Shown: piece by piece, positions 55,932 through 64,000 of the stretch | Layout: every line of letters begins with the position of its first letter | How positions within the stretch are numbered: position 1 is the first letter of the stretch | From: Rhodococcus rhodnii | GTDB taxonomy: Bacteria; Actinomycetota; Actinomycetes; Mycobacteriales; Pseudonocardiaceae | Direction: 5' to 3' | Assembly (NCBI GenBank): GCA_000720375.1 | Contig: JOAA01000037.1 | Span: forward strand, 31,376-95,375 | DNA length: 64,000 bases | Position numbers and translations under genes: made by a program | Notes under the pieces: model-generated | What the model was told of the DNA's origin: nothing | The model's database searches: none | Seen by the model: the letters and a program-made list of their open reading frames with translations, nothing else

Positions 55932-56748
55932 GTATCCGCTGAACGATCATGCTCCAACTGTCCACAATGGCCTAAATCAAGATCAACAGGCCGATTCTGG
56001 AGCGAAACTAGGAGTGGATCATGAAATTTTTTGACCTCAGGGCCAAATAGGGTCGCCAAACACGCCGCTCCAGGGTGTCATTTCGGTAACATTCCCGAAC
56101 TGCGGTCAACGGCGCTGAACGCGGCCCCGCGCTGTGCCGGTTGTGGGCAGTTGACTCACGTTGGTTGTCGCTGCAGGAGGTTCTGCGGGGTTTGGCGTAC
56201 GTGGGTGTGCAGAGGGTCAGTTACCGCCAGTTCGATGTCGTTCCGGCCGGTCAGGAGATGCGCATCCGGCGACAACTGCCGACATCGTGGCAAAGGTTCA
56301 ACTTCGTGGCTGCCAGGGGTCGGTGTGCATGGCATCGAACGCTTCTCTGTCTCTACGTTCTTATCCCATGATGTCGAACACGCCGTTCGGGACTACGTGA
56401 GTGCTTGTCCAAACCCACAGTCTTATGCCTTGGCAGATATGCGCGTAGTAAGGCGGTTGGTTCCAGCGTGGTGGCGTCCAGCCTGATTGGCCGACGATGA
56501 CGCCGCCCAAGGCGCGGCCCACGGGTGACACTCCGACGGAATTAGGTGCTGGCGTATCGGCCAGGATCTGCCACGGGTACAGGTGGTACGGCACGTGGCG
56601 ATATTCGACTGCGGCCGCGCAGTGCGAGGTCGACGACCTCGTAGTTGCCGGACGAAGCGGTGAGGACGCAGTGGGCAGCTTCACCCAGCCAAGTCAGGCG
56701 AGTTTCGCTGGTCGCAGACGCCGTACGGGCACTGGGCTCATTTGGGGC
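55932..56748. other. 817-base stretch without a convincing gene
   Basis: Several short frames exist (for example 56141-56371, including LSLQEVLRGLAYVGVQRVSY), but none has a Shine-Dalgarno, actinomycete codon bias and a recognisable fold together. It may hold remnants of decayed genes next to the island boundary. Confidence 0.5.
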
Positions 56749-58086
56749 ATGGACAGCCATCCGAACGAGCTGTACGAGTTGAGGGTGAGCAGACTTCAAC
56801 TGCCCTATCTCCGCCGGAAAGACACGCCTGCAACTGTGGGCCGTCGACCGCTACGAGCGCTTCGTTGGTGGGTGGTGCTGGTTGGCGTCGTCGCCGTCGC
56901 AGCGGCGACCTGGGCTGCCACTGGCTGGCTCCTTGCTGAAGCAGACCAAGGCATTCTGGACAAGCGGGCAGAGCTGCGTATGGCGGCGATCCGGACTGGG
57001 CTTGCGGTCGGAGCAGGCACGGGCGCTGCACTTGGGTTATTGCTCGCAGCCCGTCGGCAGTGGCTGAGCGAGCGCGCCCAAGCTCACCACGAAGAGGTTG
57101 CTGTCACCGCCGAGTTCGACGCCACAGAGCGTCGGATCACTGATCTCTACACCAAAGCCATAGACCAGCTTGGCAGCGAGAGGGCGCCCATCCGTCTTGG
57201 CGGCCTCTATGCGCTTGAGCGGCTCGCCCAGAACCACCCTGGTCACCGCCAGACGGTGGTCGATGTGCTGTGCGCCTACCTTCGGATGCCATATGTGCCA
57301 CCGGAAGCAGGAGGAAGGACGTCGGTTGAGGAAACCCCGTTGGTTGATGCAGAGGCGTCGTCCGGCAGTGCGACGCAAGGACCCGACGCGTTACATCCGG
57401 TCGAGGAGTTCCAGGTTCGGCTCACTGCCGAGCGCATCCTTACGACACATCTGCGCGACTTTCGAGACGCTGATGCACGGGAGAAATCGTCCGCAGATCC
57501 GCGGTTCTGGGAGGGTATGTTCCTGGATCTTAGGGACGCCACACTGGTTAGTTGGGATTGGACCAGTTGCAGGATCGACACAGCAAATTTCACGGGTGCT
57601 CGATTCACTGATGGCGCCAACTTCGCTCATGCTACCTTCGACCGGGATGTGTGGTTCAACCAAGTACAGTTCGACAAATACGGGCACTTCTACCGCGTTC
57701 GGTTCGGTCGCCGGGTGCTGTTCACTCAAGCCCACTCGCGTAGGCTGAACTTCAAGGAAGCCAGATTCTGTGGGATGACGTGGTTAAGCGAAGTCTCTTC
57801 AGATGAGCCGATCGAGCTTGAGGACGCGCGAGCGCTCCTCGACTTTAATACCGGGTGGGGTTTCGAACGGCAATGGCCGCCTGGTTGGACTGTGAGCAAT
57901 GAGAATGTGGATCTCGATTCGAGCCAAAGTGGTTGCTGGGGTCTGCTGGTCTTCCAGGACGTGTCGTCGGATCCGGGAGAGATTTCCGGACCTTCGGATG
58001 CTTTTCATAGGTGTGACCCGGCTACAAACTATATGTCTTCGGGTAGTACCACGGGCACGACGTACAGTGCGCCAAGAGAAGTATAG
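56749..58086 (+). CDS. Membrane-anchored pentapeptide-repeat-like protein
   Basis: 445 residues from the ATG at 56749. Two hydrophobic helices (LRWWVVLVGVVAVAAATWAATGWLL; RTGLAVGAGTGAALGLLLAA) precede a conserved block (FDATERRITDLYTKAIDQLG; RLGGLYALERLAQNHPGHRQ; VDVLCAYLRMPY). Pentapeptide-like repeats follow (LRDATLVSWDWTSCRIDTAN; FTGARFTDGANFAHATFDRD; VWFNQVQFDKYGHFYRVRF). This family is common in actinobacteria and of unknown function. The last ~70 residues are not repeat-like. Codon bias is weaker than in core genes, consistent with recent acquisition. Confidence 0.82.
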   Translation: MDSHPNELYELRVSRLQLPYLRRKDTPATVGRRPLRALRWWVVLVGVVAVAAATWAATGWLLAEADQGILDKRAELRMAAIRTGLAVGAGTGAALGLLLAARRQWLSERAQAHHEEVAVTAEFDATERRITDLYTKAIDQLGSERAPIRLGGLYALERLAQNHPGHRQTVVDVLCAYLRMPYVPPEAGGRTSVEETPLVDAEASSGSATQGPDALHPVEEFQVRLTAERILTTHLRDFRDADAREKSSADPRFWEGMFLDLRDATLVSWDWTSCRIDTANFTGARFTDGANFAHATFDRDVWFNQVQFDKYGHFYRVRFGRRVLFTQAHSRRLNFKEARFCGMTWLSEVSSDEPIELEDARALLDFNTGWGFERQWPPGWTVSNENVDLDSSQSGCWGLLVFQDVSSDPGEISGPSDAFHRCDPATNYMSSGSTTGTTYSAPREV

Positions 58087-58117
58087 TGTAAAGAACGGAA
58101 CAGTCGCGCAATGTGTA

Positions 58118-59528
58118 CTACCCTGTGTCTTGTGTGGTGCGATACGTCCCGGTAATTTCGTCAACGGACTTTGTTATTGGGCGATCAGAGTCGAGATTAG
58201 CTTTGCGGTCAGCGCTCCCATTCCTGCGGATCTCGCATTCGCACCTCGCGCTCTCGTTGTGCTTGAGCGAGTTGTTCCGCACCCGCCATTTGCCGTCCCG
58301 CCCGTAGGTGGCGTTGCAGCACGGGAGGTGGCATGTGTTGCACAGCCACGGCAAGGTTTCCGGCAGGGTCCGTGCCATGTCGCCGGCGTTGACGGCCTCG
58401 GCCAGCACCCGCCACTTGTCGCCGTAGACCGTTTCCCAGTTGGGGTACTTCTCCCGCAACCACTCCACCGACTCGGCGTCGACACCGGCGGCCGGCTTCC
58501 ACCACAGGGTGGGCCGCCAGTACCACAGTCCCAAATGGAGCGAGTGGTGCCAGATGTCCAGTCCCTCCATGAACTCGTCCCATTACCACGGCTTGCGCAG
58601 CCCGTAGTCGTCGAGCGTGTGGACGAACTGGTCGACGATCCACTCCTCCATGAACTCCCGGTAGGACTGCTTGCGGTTCGCCACGGCCGTGTAGTAGTCC
58701 ATCGGCGGCCCGGTCAGCGCGGCGAACATCCGGGCCGACAGCCAGAAGTGCTTGTCCACCAACCACTGTGCGCGCACCGGGTCGTGCTCGGCCAGGATCT
58801 CCAGTGTCGGGCCGCCCTGCTGGGCGTGGCGGGCCTCATCGGTCTGGATCGAGGAGATCAGGTTCGCGAAGCTGACATCCCCGGAGCCCAGCGCGTTCGA
58901 CGCCAGGGCCACGAACTGGAGGTTGGTGAACCCCGTCTCCAGGGCAATGGCAGTTGGATCGCCAGGTCGACCGCGTTCGGCGAGATCATCATCGCGTCGA
59001 ACAGGTGGCGCAGCGCGATCGTGATCCAGTTGTTGGTGTGGAAGGCTTTCTGCGCCCAGTCGTACTGCGGATCCCGGCGGACGAACTCGTGTCCGAAGAA
59101 CAGGTGATCTGGGTGTGCCGGATCTCGTCCAGCGACCCGAAGACGGCCATGTTGCGCCAGCGCGGGCTGAGGCCGAACCGCGCCATCCGCAACTCACCGA
59201 GCAGGCCCGCGTACTCGACCAATGCGACGCCACCGAAGTGCATCTTGGTCGCCGACTTCCGCCCCTCGGACAGGGTGTCGAAGGCGTTGGACCGCTGCAA
59301 CGCGGCCCTGACCGCGTAAGTGGAGGTCTCCTTCTCCTGCTGCGTGGTCACGTACTCGGGGTAGATGACCTTGTAGCTCTCCTCCCAGGCCGCCCAGGCC
59401 TCGCGCGGCACCTTGCCGGTGCCGCTGTGTATCTCCGGGTAGACGGCGTCTTCGTCGACGAAGCCGTACGTCCAGGCCACATCGCCGGCGATGTCCTGCC
59501 ACTCTTCCCTCTTCAACAGGGTCATCAC
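58118..59528 (-). pseudogene. Toluene-4-monooxygenase-like diiron hydroxylase alpha subunit, disrupted
   Basis: Reading left from 59528 the protein resembles TmoA: WAAWEESYKVIYPEYVTTQQ, GGVALVEYAGLLGELRMARF, MAVFGSLDEIRHTQ. A one-base loss near 59103 is bridged by HEFVRRDPQYDWAQKAFHTN in another frame. A second one-base loss near 58953 restores a frame with ALETGFTNLQF and SSIQTDEARHAQQGG. A TAA at 58583-58585 replaces the Tyr of KPWYWDEFMEGLD. All six diiron ligands (E; ExxH; E; ExxH) survive in the pieces. The C-terminus is also degraded. The start overlaps the DJ-1-like stop by four bases. Confidence 0.9.
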
Positions 59529-60214
59529 TGTCCTCTCCGGTCAGTCAAGGCCGTGAGCAGCGCTTCGACGGCGGCGCCAGCCGAAGCGGGATTCTGTGCG
59601 GTAATCAGGTTCCGGTCGACCACCACGTGCGTGGCCCCTGCCGTGGGGGCCTTGTCGAACACCGCTCCCGCACCCTTGAGAGCAGTCTCCAACCACCACT
59701 GCGGACCGGCTTTGCCCTGGGGCGTCCAGCTTTCCTCGTCGTCGGTGAACGACGTGAGCCGGTAGCCGTCGAACAACCACTGGCCTTCGCTGTTGGCAGG
59801 CGCCGACAGCAGGAACGCCGCGCCATGGCTCAACGACACGATCGGCGCGTTCTTCTCCTGCAGGATCCGCAGAACCCGCCCGGCATCGGGATTGTCGGCC
59901 AAATCCACCATCGCGCCATGTCCACCGGGCACCAGCACCGCGTCGAACTCAGCGATCCGCGCATCGGTCAGCTCAGCCAGGTTGACCGGCCGGTGAAAAC
60001 CGGGCAGATCAGGCATGCGGGCAGACCCGGCCGGGTCGGCGAATGGCGGCTCGCCGTCGGCCGTGGCGACTAAAATGTCCACCCCTGCCTCGGTAAATCT
60101 GTCGAAGGCCGTTCGTGCCTCGTCGACGCAGTAGCCGGTGGCCTGTGTCGAGCCGTCAACAAAAGTCAGTTCACGCGCGCTGGAAACCAGAAACAGAACC
60201 TGAGGCACAGACAT
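59525..60214 (-). CDS. DJ-1/PfpI-family protein with Ser in place of the catalytic Cys
   Basis: 229 residues from the ATG at 60214. Family blocks are FDAVLVPGGHGAMVDLADNP and IVSLSHGAAFLLSAP; the latter is the nucleophile elbow, which normally reads CHG. The codon is AGC, so the usual cysteine is a serine. The length and remaining motifs (PFADPAGSARMPDLPGF; DDEESWTPQGKAGPQWWLE) match Hsp31/chaperone-like DJ-1 members. It was the first gene of an operon with the monooxygenase pseudogene, which suggests an old role beside aromatic oxidation. Confidence 0.88.
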   Translation of the reverse strand: MSVPQVLFLVSSARELTFVDGSTQATGYCVDEARTAFDRFTEAGVDILVATADGEPPFADPAGSARMPDLPGFHRPVNLAELTDARIAEFDAVLVPGGHGAMVDLADNPDAGRVLRILQEKNAPIVSLSHGAAFLLSAPANSEGQWLFDGYRLTSFTDDEESWTPQGKAGPQWWLETALKGAGAVFDKAPTAGATHVVVDRNLITAQNPASAGAAVEALLTALTDRRGQ

Positions 60215-60264
60215 CTCCCAGCGCACAAGCAGTACAGGTGACCATCGTGGGGTCGTCAAACAAT

Positions 60265-60289
60265 TACCCCGACTCGGCAGTACCCCGAC
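60265..60289. promoter_or_regulatory. Direct repeat upstream of the DJ-1-like gene, possible operator
   Basis: TACCCCGAC occurs at 60265-60273 and 60281-60289, 16 bases apart, about 50 bases before the DJ-1-like start. It may bind a regulator of that operon; no adjacent regulator gene is intact. Confidence 0.3.
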
Positions 60290-60493
60290 GGAGGCCTGTG
60301 CCCACTGGCACGATTGTGCCGAATACCGTTACAGGGCAAAGGGATCAGGCAGATACCAGCCACTTGGCGGACAGCGCCGAGTATCAGGCCGGACCCGTCG
60401 AGCGCGGGAAACCGCTCACGGGCCTGGCAAGGTTGTGGTGACACCGGAACAGAAGGCCGAGTTGGCTGACTGGGTGCAGCACCAGGCCGTGGT

Positions 60494-60727
60494 TGCCACG
60501 ACGCGATCGTGGCCATCCACACGACAGCCAGCCGCACCGACGCCAAGCGCCTATGGGTGCTTGACGCCGATCTGGAAGCGGCATTCGACCGGCTCAACCA
60601 CGATCACATCTACGAGTCGCTGGGAGCATTTCCCGCACGGGGCTTGGTGCGCCAGTGGCTCACTGCGGGCGTGATCGAGGACGGCCGGTTCACCCCGACT
60701 GAGGATGGGTTCGTCAGGGTGGGGTGA
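60494..60727 (+). pseudogene. Group II intron reverse-transcriptase fragment
   Basis: DAIVAIHTTASRTDAKRLWV, LDADLEAAFDRLNHDHIYES and FPARGLVRQWLTAGVIEDGR are the early reverse-transcriptase blocks of group II intron maturases. The frame breaks after FTPTEDG, exactly before the expected TPQGG block, and stops at 60727. About 75 of the expected ~450 or more codons remain, with no start and no catalytic YADD. Confidence 0.8.
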
Positions 60728-60742
60728 TCAGTCCGTTGCTAC

Positions 60743-60940
60743 TTAGTACTGCAACGACAGGTTGTGATGGCCGCGTCTGGCGTAGTGGCTGATACGGGCG
60801 CGGGTCTGGCTTGTTTGTCGCCAGGTTGACCAGCGCACGACATGACCAATCGCGTGGGTTACAGGTGCCGTGATCCGGTTCCATAGCCGGCGGATCTCGT
60901 TGGCGGATAACGGAATCAGCGTGTGACTGCCACTGGATGC
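60743..60940 (-). pseudogene. C-terminal fragment of an insertion-sequence transposase
   Basis: LIPLSANEIRRLWNRITAPV, VRWSTWRQTSQTRARISHYA and a terminal stop match the usual end of DDE transposases (EIRRL with W-x-WRRxHQxxAxxSHY-type tails; family uncertain, perhaps IS701-like). Only ~65 codons are left. Confidence 0.6.
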
Positions 60941-60951
60941 GGAGCCTGTGA

Positions 60952-61246
60952 CGCTCGAATACTCATCGTTGCTGGTCAACGGACATACTGGCCAGGTTGA
61001 GACAATCCCTGCATGAGCGTCCCGCTGCTCTACCGCGTGACCCGGCGCCTGTTCTCGATCCCTGGAGTACCGCTACACCGTGGGACCAGCAGGGACGCCG
61101 AACTCCTGGTTGTGAGACACGAGAACACGACCCTGCGCCGCCAGCTTCGGACAGCGCTTGCGTTATCAGCCCGCGGACCGGCTCTGGCTCAGCGCCCTCT
61201 CCAGGCTCATCCCCAGCAGCCGCAGAGTTGGCCTCGGTGGATGTAG
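60952..61246 (+). pseudogene. Truncated rve-type transposase relic (IS copy 3)
   Basis: The IS end (GCTCGAATACTCATCGTTGC, then GGTTGAGACAATCC) precedes ATG 61013: SVPLLYRVTRRLFSIPGVPL, SRDAELLVVRHENTTLRRQL. It then shows the same LSARGPALAQR frameshift reading as copy 2 and truncation by about 61230. Confidence 0.8.
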
Positions 61247-61390
61247 CCGGTCAGAGCGTCGAAGTCGTCGGGGGCTGAGGCTGCTGGCTGGAGGGGACCA
61301 GCGCTCGCGGTTCGGACCGAGTACCGTGCATCGGTTCGTTCGGTGCTGCGACTCGCGCCGATCGGCGCGTTGTGCTGCCGCCGGAGGACG

Positions 61391-62377
61391 TCACCGTTCC
61401 CGGATCAGAGCATAGGTGTAGTAGTCCTGCTCGTAGACACCGCCGGCGAAGGTGTCGTCGAGTTTCCATGCGGGGGTGTGGAAGGCTGGACCCTCGATAG
61501 TACCGTCGGATCGGATCCGCACGGTTTCGCGGTTTGCGATGTCGTGCTCGACGGTCAGCTCCAACTCCCACCGGTAGGAGCTGGCGCCCGCGGCCGCGGT
61601 GATCTCCAACCCGACCTCCTCGCCCTCGTCGAGGGTGATGGTTTTCTCGTCCAGCAACGGGCGGCGGGTGGCGCCGTCGGCTGTGGTGGTGGTGAGCCGA
61701 CCGGACGGGTCGTCCAGATCGACGGCGACCTTCTCGATGTCATCCATGCCCTGGCCGGGATATTCCAGGAGCGTGCCGTTCATGGGCGGCGATTTCTCCA
61801 GCACCCGGGCCCGGATGTCGACCACCCGGACCTTCTCCCGTCGGTTCCCGACCAGCGAGACCAGATGCTTGGTGGCCGGCTTTCCTTGGTGGCCGACGTC
61901 AGTCCAGGTGCAGAGCACGCCACCAAGTTCGCGTTTGCGCGCGTCGAGTTCCTCCCAGAGGGCATTCGCCCGGTCCCGCGGCAGCTTCTCGCCCTCCGTC
62001 TCCCACCACTGCCGGGACGGCCCGGCCAGCTTCGCGACGCTTACATCGCTCAGGGCCTGAGGGAAGACCCAGAAAAAGGTCGGATTGTGCTCTGCCGGGC
62101 GCACACGAGCCAGGACAGCGGAAAAGCGGGCCAGGCGCGTATCCTCCGCGCGGTTCGCGCCGGACTGGGCGCGGGCCTCCTGCTCGCCCGCCTGGTTCAG
62201 CGCGAGCCTGGCCGAGTACAGCGCGATCGCCCCACCGAGCAGCAGCGGGATCAGCGCGATGCTCACCCAGGTCCACAACTTCCGGTGCTCGGGGCGTTTG
62301 GACTCCTGTGATGTCTGCCGGGTCGGTGGCGTTTTCGAGGCAGCGGCGCGGCGGTTGCGGCGACGTCGGGAGGCCAT
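61391..62377 (-). CDS. Single-pass membrane protein of unknown function
   Basis: 328 residues from the ATG at 62377. A very basic N-terminus (ASRRRRNRRAAASK) is followed by one membrane helix (LWTWVSIALIPLLLGGAIALY). The rest is a large domain of mixed helices and strands (WWETEGEKLPRDRANALWEE; VLCTWTDVGHQGKPATKHLV; GQGMDDIEKVAVDLDDPSGR; SSYRWELELTVEHDI). With basic residues before the helix, the C-terminal domain would face outside. No family recognised. It appears intact amid broken genes. Confidence 0.75.
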   Translation of the reverse strand: MASRRRRNRRAAASKTPPTRQTSQESKRPEHRKLWTWVSIALIPLLLGGAIALYSARLALNQAGEQEARAQSGANRAEDTRLARFSAVLARVRPAEHNPTFFWVFPQALSDVSVAKLAGPSRQWWETEGEKLPRDRANALWEELDARKRELGGVLCTWTDVGHQGKPATKHLVSLVGNRREKVRVVDIRARVLEKSPPMNGTLLEYPGQGMDDIEKVAVDLDDPSGRLTTTTADGATRRPLLDEKTITLDEGEEVGLEITAAAGASSYRWELELTVEHDIANRETVRIRSDGTIEGPAFHTPAWKLDDTFAGGVYEQDYYTYALIRER

Positions 62378-62723
62378 GCACCGACGGTAGCGGATGAAGC
62401 ACCAGACCGTACTCTGTTTGACGACACCGTCGGTGAACACCGCCCATCGCCTCTGTGTGGAGCGCGCGTCAGCAGCCACTGACCTACGCATGTCAATGCT
62501 GTGGCCACACCGGTGAGAACTACACAGCATCACGTTGCATCACATGCGCACTGTCCGAACGACTGCGTCGGCTACTCACTGGTGCCGACGGCTCCATCCC
62601 AGACTAACTCCTTCCCGTGCAGCACAGCCTGATCAACTCAGGTCAACTCTCCACAGTGGTCAGTTGGGCGACCAGCGGATCGTCCGCCAAGCTATTGCGC
62701 ACGCTGCGTCAAGCACCGATGCC
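62378..62723. other. 346-base gap without a recognised gene
   Basis: I see no coding-like frame, tRNA or strong hairpin. It separates two minus-strand genes and may hold the promoter of the membrane-protein gene. Confidence 0.45.
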
Positions 62724-63723
62724 TCAGTTCCGCCTGTGTGCGCCAGAAGTGAGCGCGGCCAACTGGTCCGCGTATTCGATGCGTGCGACCCAGTCTGTCG
62801 GCCAAGCAGCTAGACCGTGTGCGGCGCCTACGAACGCTCCGGCCAGCGCGGCGATCGAATCGGAGTCGCCGCTGGTTCGAGCGGCCCGCACCAGGCATCG
62901 CACCGGGTCGTCGGCGTGCCGGATCGCGCAGTACAGACCGGTCGCCAACGCCTCCTCGGCGATCCAGCCCTCGCCGGTGGCAAGGCATGCGTCCAGGCCA
63001 TCGTCAGGCCGGGCGAGGGCAGCCACCAGCCGCTCAAGGACCGCGACCACACTCATCCCAGCCGCGGGCAATGAAGTCAGCGGGTGTGGTCGCTCCCGGC
63101 ATCTGCCACAGGGATCCCAGCCAGTCCTCCAGGTAGACCGAGCGCCGTTCACCGCAGCGGGCCAGGAGCGCGGCGGGCACGTCGGCCAGGTCGAAGCCGT
63201 CGACCAGCAGTCGCGTCGCGTAGGCGGTGAGCTCGGCCGCGGCCAGCGCCGTGGGATGACCGTGGGTCATCGCGGCCTGCAGTTGTGACGCCCCGGCAAG
63301 CACGTCGAGGTCAAGCCCGGACACCGAACCCACCGGAGTCACCCGCATGTTCGCGCCGCATCCCTTGGATCCCGCGATGGTCGCCTCCACCCACGGCGCG
63401 CCCTCCGCCAGTCCGCCACACGCGCGTAGACACGTCATCCCAGGCGCACGGTTGTTCTCCGGACTGTGCGCCCAAGCCACGAACTGCTCTCGCAACCGCG
63501 GCTCAAGCGCGTCAGCGGTGTACCGGTCGACACCGCGCAGCGCCCACGCGACTGCAAGCGCCATCTGCGCGTCATCGGTGACCAACACAGGATCACCCGC
63601 CAGATCATCCGGTCCGGCAGGACCAAACTCCCGATCGATCTCCATAACAGTCAGAAATTCCGTTGGCCGACCGAGCGCGTCCCCGAAAGCCAACCCGTAC
63701 AACGATCCCGCGATTCGGTCCAC
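62724..63723 (-). pseudogene. ADP-ribosylglycohydrolase family gene with a frameshift
   Basis: The start is taken as GTG 63723: DRIAGSLYGLAFGDALGRPT, VTDDAQMALAVAWALRG (the TDD metal motif) and SKGCGANMRVTPVG. The frame ends at 63034 in RGWDECGRGP-stop. The fold continues in the next frame from about 63055: AVLERLVAALARPDDGLDAC, LVRAARTSGDSDSIAALAGAF (second metal motif GDSDS) and PTDWVARIEYADQLAAL. A one-base change near 63050 thus splits an otherwise complete DraG/ARH-like hydrolase that removes ADP-ribose from targets. A sequencing error or programmed shift cannot be excluded. Confidence 0.82.
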
Positions 63724-63817
63724 AGCCCGAACCCTACTGCCGCCGGCCACGCACAGCCCCTGGTTTCCGTGGACAGCCCCGACGGGGGAAGACCACCCGT
63801 TGGCACGCTGCAAACGG

Positions 63818-63924
63818 TTGGGTAGGCCGTGCAGCGAGGTGCCCGCTGTTGGCGGGTCCTTTTCCGCGCGGCCTCCCGCCGAACCGGACGTGCCAGCTTT
63901 CCCGGCATCCGGCTCTCCAGTGAC
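63818..63924 (-). ncRNA. 3' end of a group II intron (domains V and VI)
   Basis: On the minus strand, bases 63915-63881 form domain V: GAGCCGGA and TCCGGTTC make the lower stem and TGCCGG-GAAA-GCTGGCA the upper, with the catalytic AGC in the lower stem. A domain VI-like hairpin follows (AGGCCG with CGGCCT) and the intron should end near 63818. It lies just downstream of the maturase stop. Confidence 0.82.
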
Positions 63925-64000
63925 CTATGTTGTGAGAGGTGTGGCCTGGACCAGGTCGTTGTGGATCAGGTCATGGCAGGGTGAGCAGACGACGAGGGTC
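63925..64000 (-). CDS. C-terminus of a group II intron-encoded protein (HNH domain), partial
   Basis: The last 24 codons read TLVVCSPCHDLIHNDLVQAT and then TAG at 63927-63925, the conserved end of the HNH endonuclease domain of intron maturases (C-x2-CH and IH zinc/catalytic residues). The rest lies beyond the window. Domain V begins 10 bases after the stop. Confidence 0.8.
   Translation of the reverse strand, partial: TLVVCSPCHDLIHNDLVQATPLTT

Noticed and set aside
55492..55965. Minus-strand open frame of 157 codons including DLNPRPLDPQ
   Set aside because: This peptide is the antisense translation of the tRNA-Pro fragment at attR, a known annotation artefact; the rest lacks codon bias. 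A similar minus-strand frame at 27083-27508 comes from the intact tRNA-Pro and the antisense of der.
56031..56486. 151-codon plus-strand frame downstream of attR
   Set aside because: No Shine-Dalgarno, mixed composition, many Cys/Arg, no recognisable domain; overlapping frames of similar quality exist.
61343..62311. 322-codon plus-strand frame
   Set aside because: Antisense of the membrane-protein gene at 61391-62377; the minus strand has a membrane helix, a plausible start and better codon positions.

Overview
The window is high-GC actinomycete DNA, most likely from the Pseudonocardiales (an inference from gene content). Signs include GTG starts, long runs of four-base stop/start overlaps, an AfsR/SARP-type regulator, a conservon (cvnABCD), DasR-type operators in front of a chitinase, a glycine riboswitch before glyA, and the scpA-scpB-rluB and cmk-plsC-der clusters.

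Region 1 (1-27.5 kb) looks like ordinary chromosome. In order it holds a truncated NarL-type sensor kinase gene, a riboswitch-controlled glycine/serine catabolic operon (glyA-sdaA plus a FadR-type regulator), a two-component system in an operon with a DUF4173 membrane protein, a secreted beta-propeller protein, ilvD, and an unusual but well-folded tRNA with a GAA anticodon. Next come a DUF1707/TM2 protein, xerD, an ArsR regulator and the condensin cluster (ParA-like, small DNA-binding-like protein, ScpA, ScpB, RluB, domain-swapped RibD-like enzyme). A secreted CBM2-GH18 chitinase, a SARP/NB-ARC/TPR regulator, an amino-acid oxidase, a GNAT enzyme and cmk-plsC-der follow, ending at tRNA-Pro(GGG).

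Region 2 (27.5-55.9 kb) is a 28.4-kb genomic island inserted in tRNA-Pro. The last 41 bases of the tRNA plus 7 more recur as a 48-bp direct repeat (one mismatch) at 55834-55881. At the tRNA end lie a tyrosine integrase, an uncharacterised HTH protein, an Xre regulator, an excisionase-like protein, MobC and a MobA relaxase, so the core looks like an integrative mobilizable element without its own secretion genes. The cargo comprises (a) a two-gene operon of a 1511-residue SF1 helicase-nuclease fusion and an AbiJ/HEPN-like protein, a strong candidate anti-phage system; (b) a nitrate/nitrite assimilation cluster (nasC, a small uncharacterised gene, nirB, nirD) bracketed by broken insertion sequences; and (c) a LuxR-type ATPase regulator, a cvnDCBA conservon and a StyA-like flavoprotein.

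Region 3 (55.9-64 kb) is decaying accessory DNA: a membrane/pentapeptide protein, a toluene-monooxygenase-like hydroxylase gene broken by two frameshifts and a stop, an adjoining DJ-1/PfpI protein without its usual cysteine, a reverse-transcriptase remnant, more insertion-sequence relics, a membrane protein of unknown function, a frameshifted ADP-ribosylglycohydrolase gene, and at the right edge the 3' end of a group II intron on the minus strand.

All calls come from reading the sequence and translations; no database search was run.
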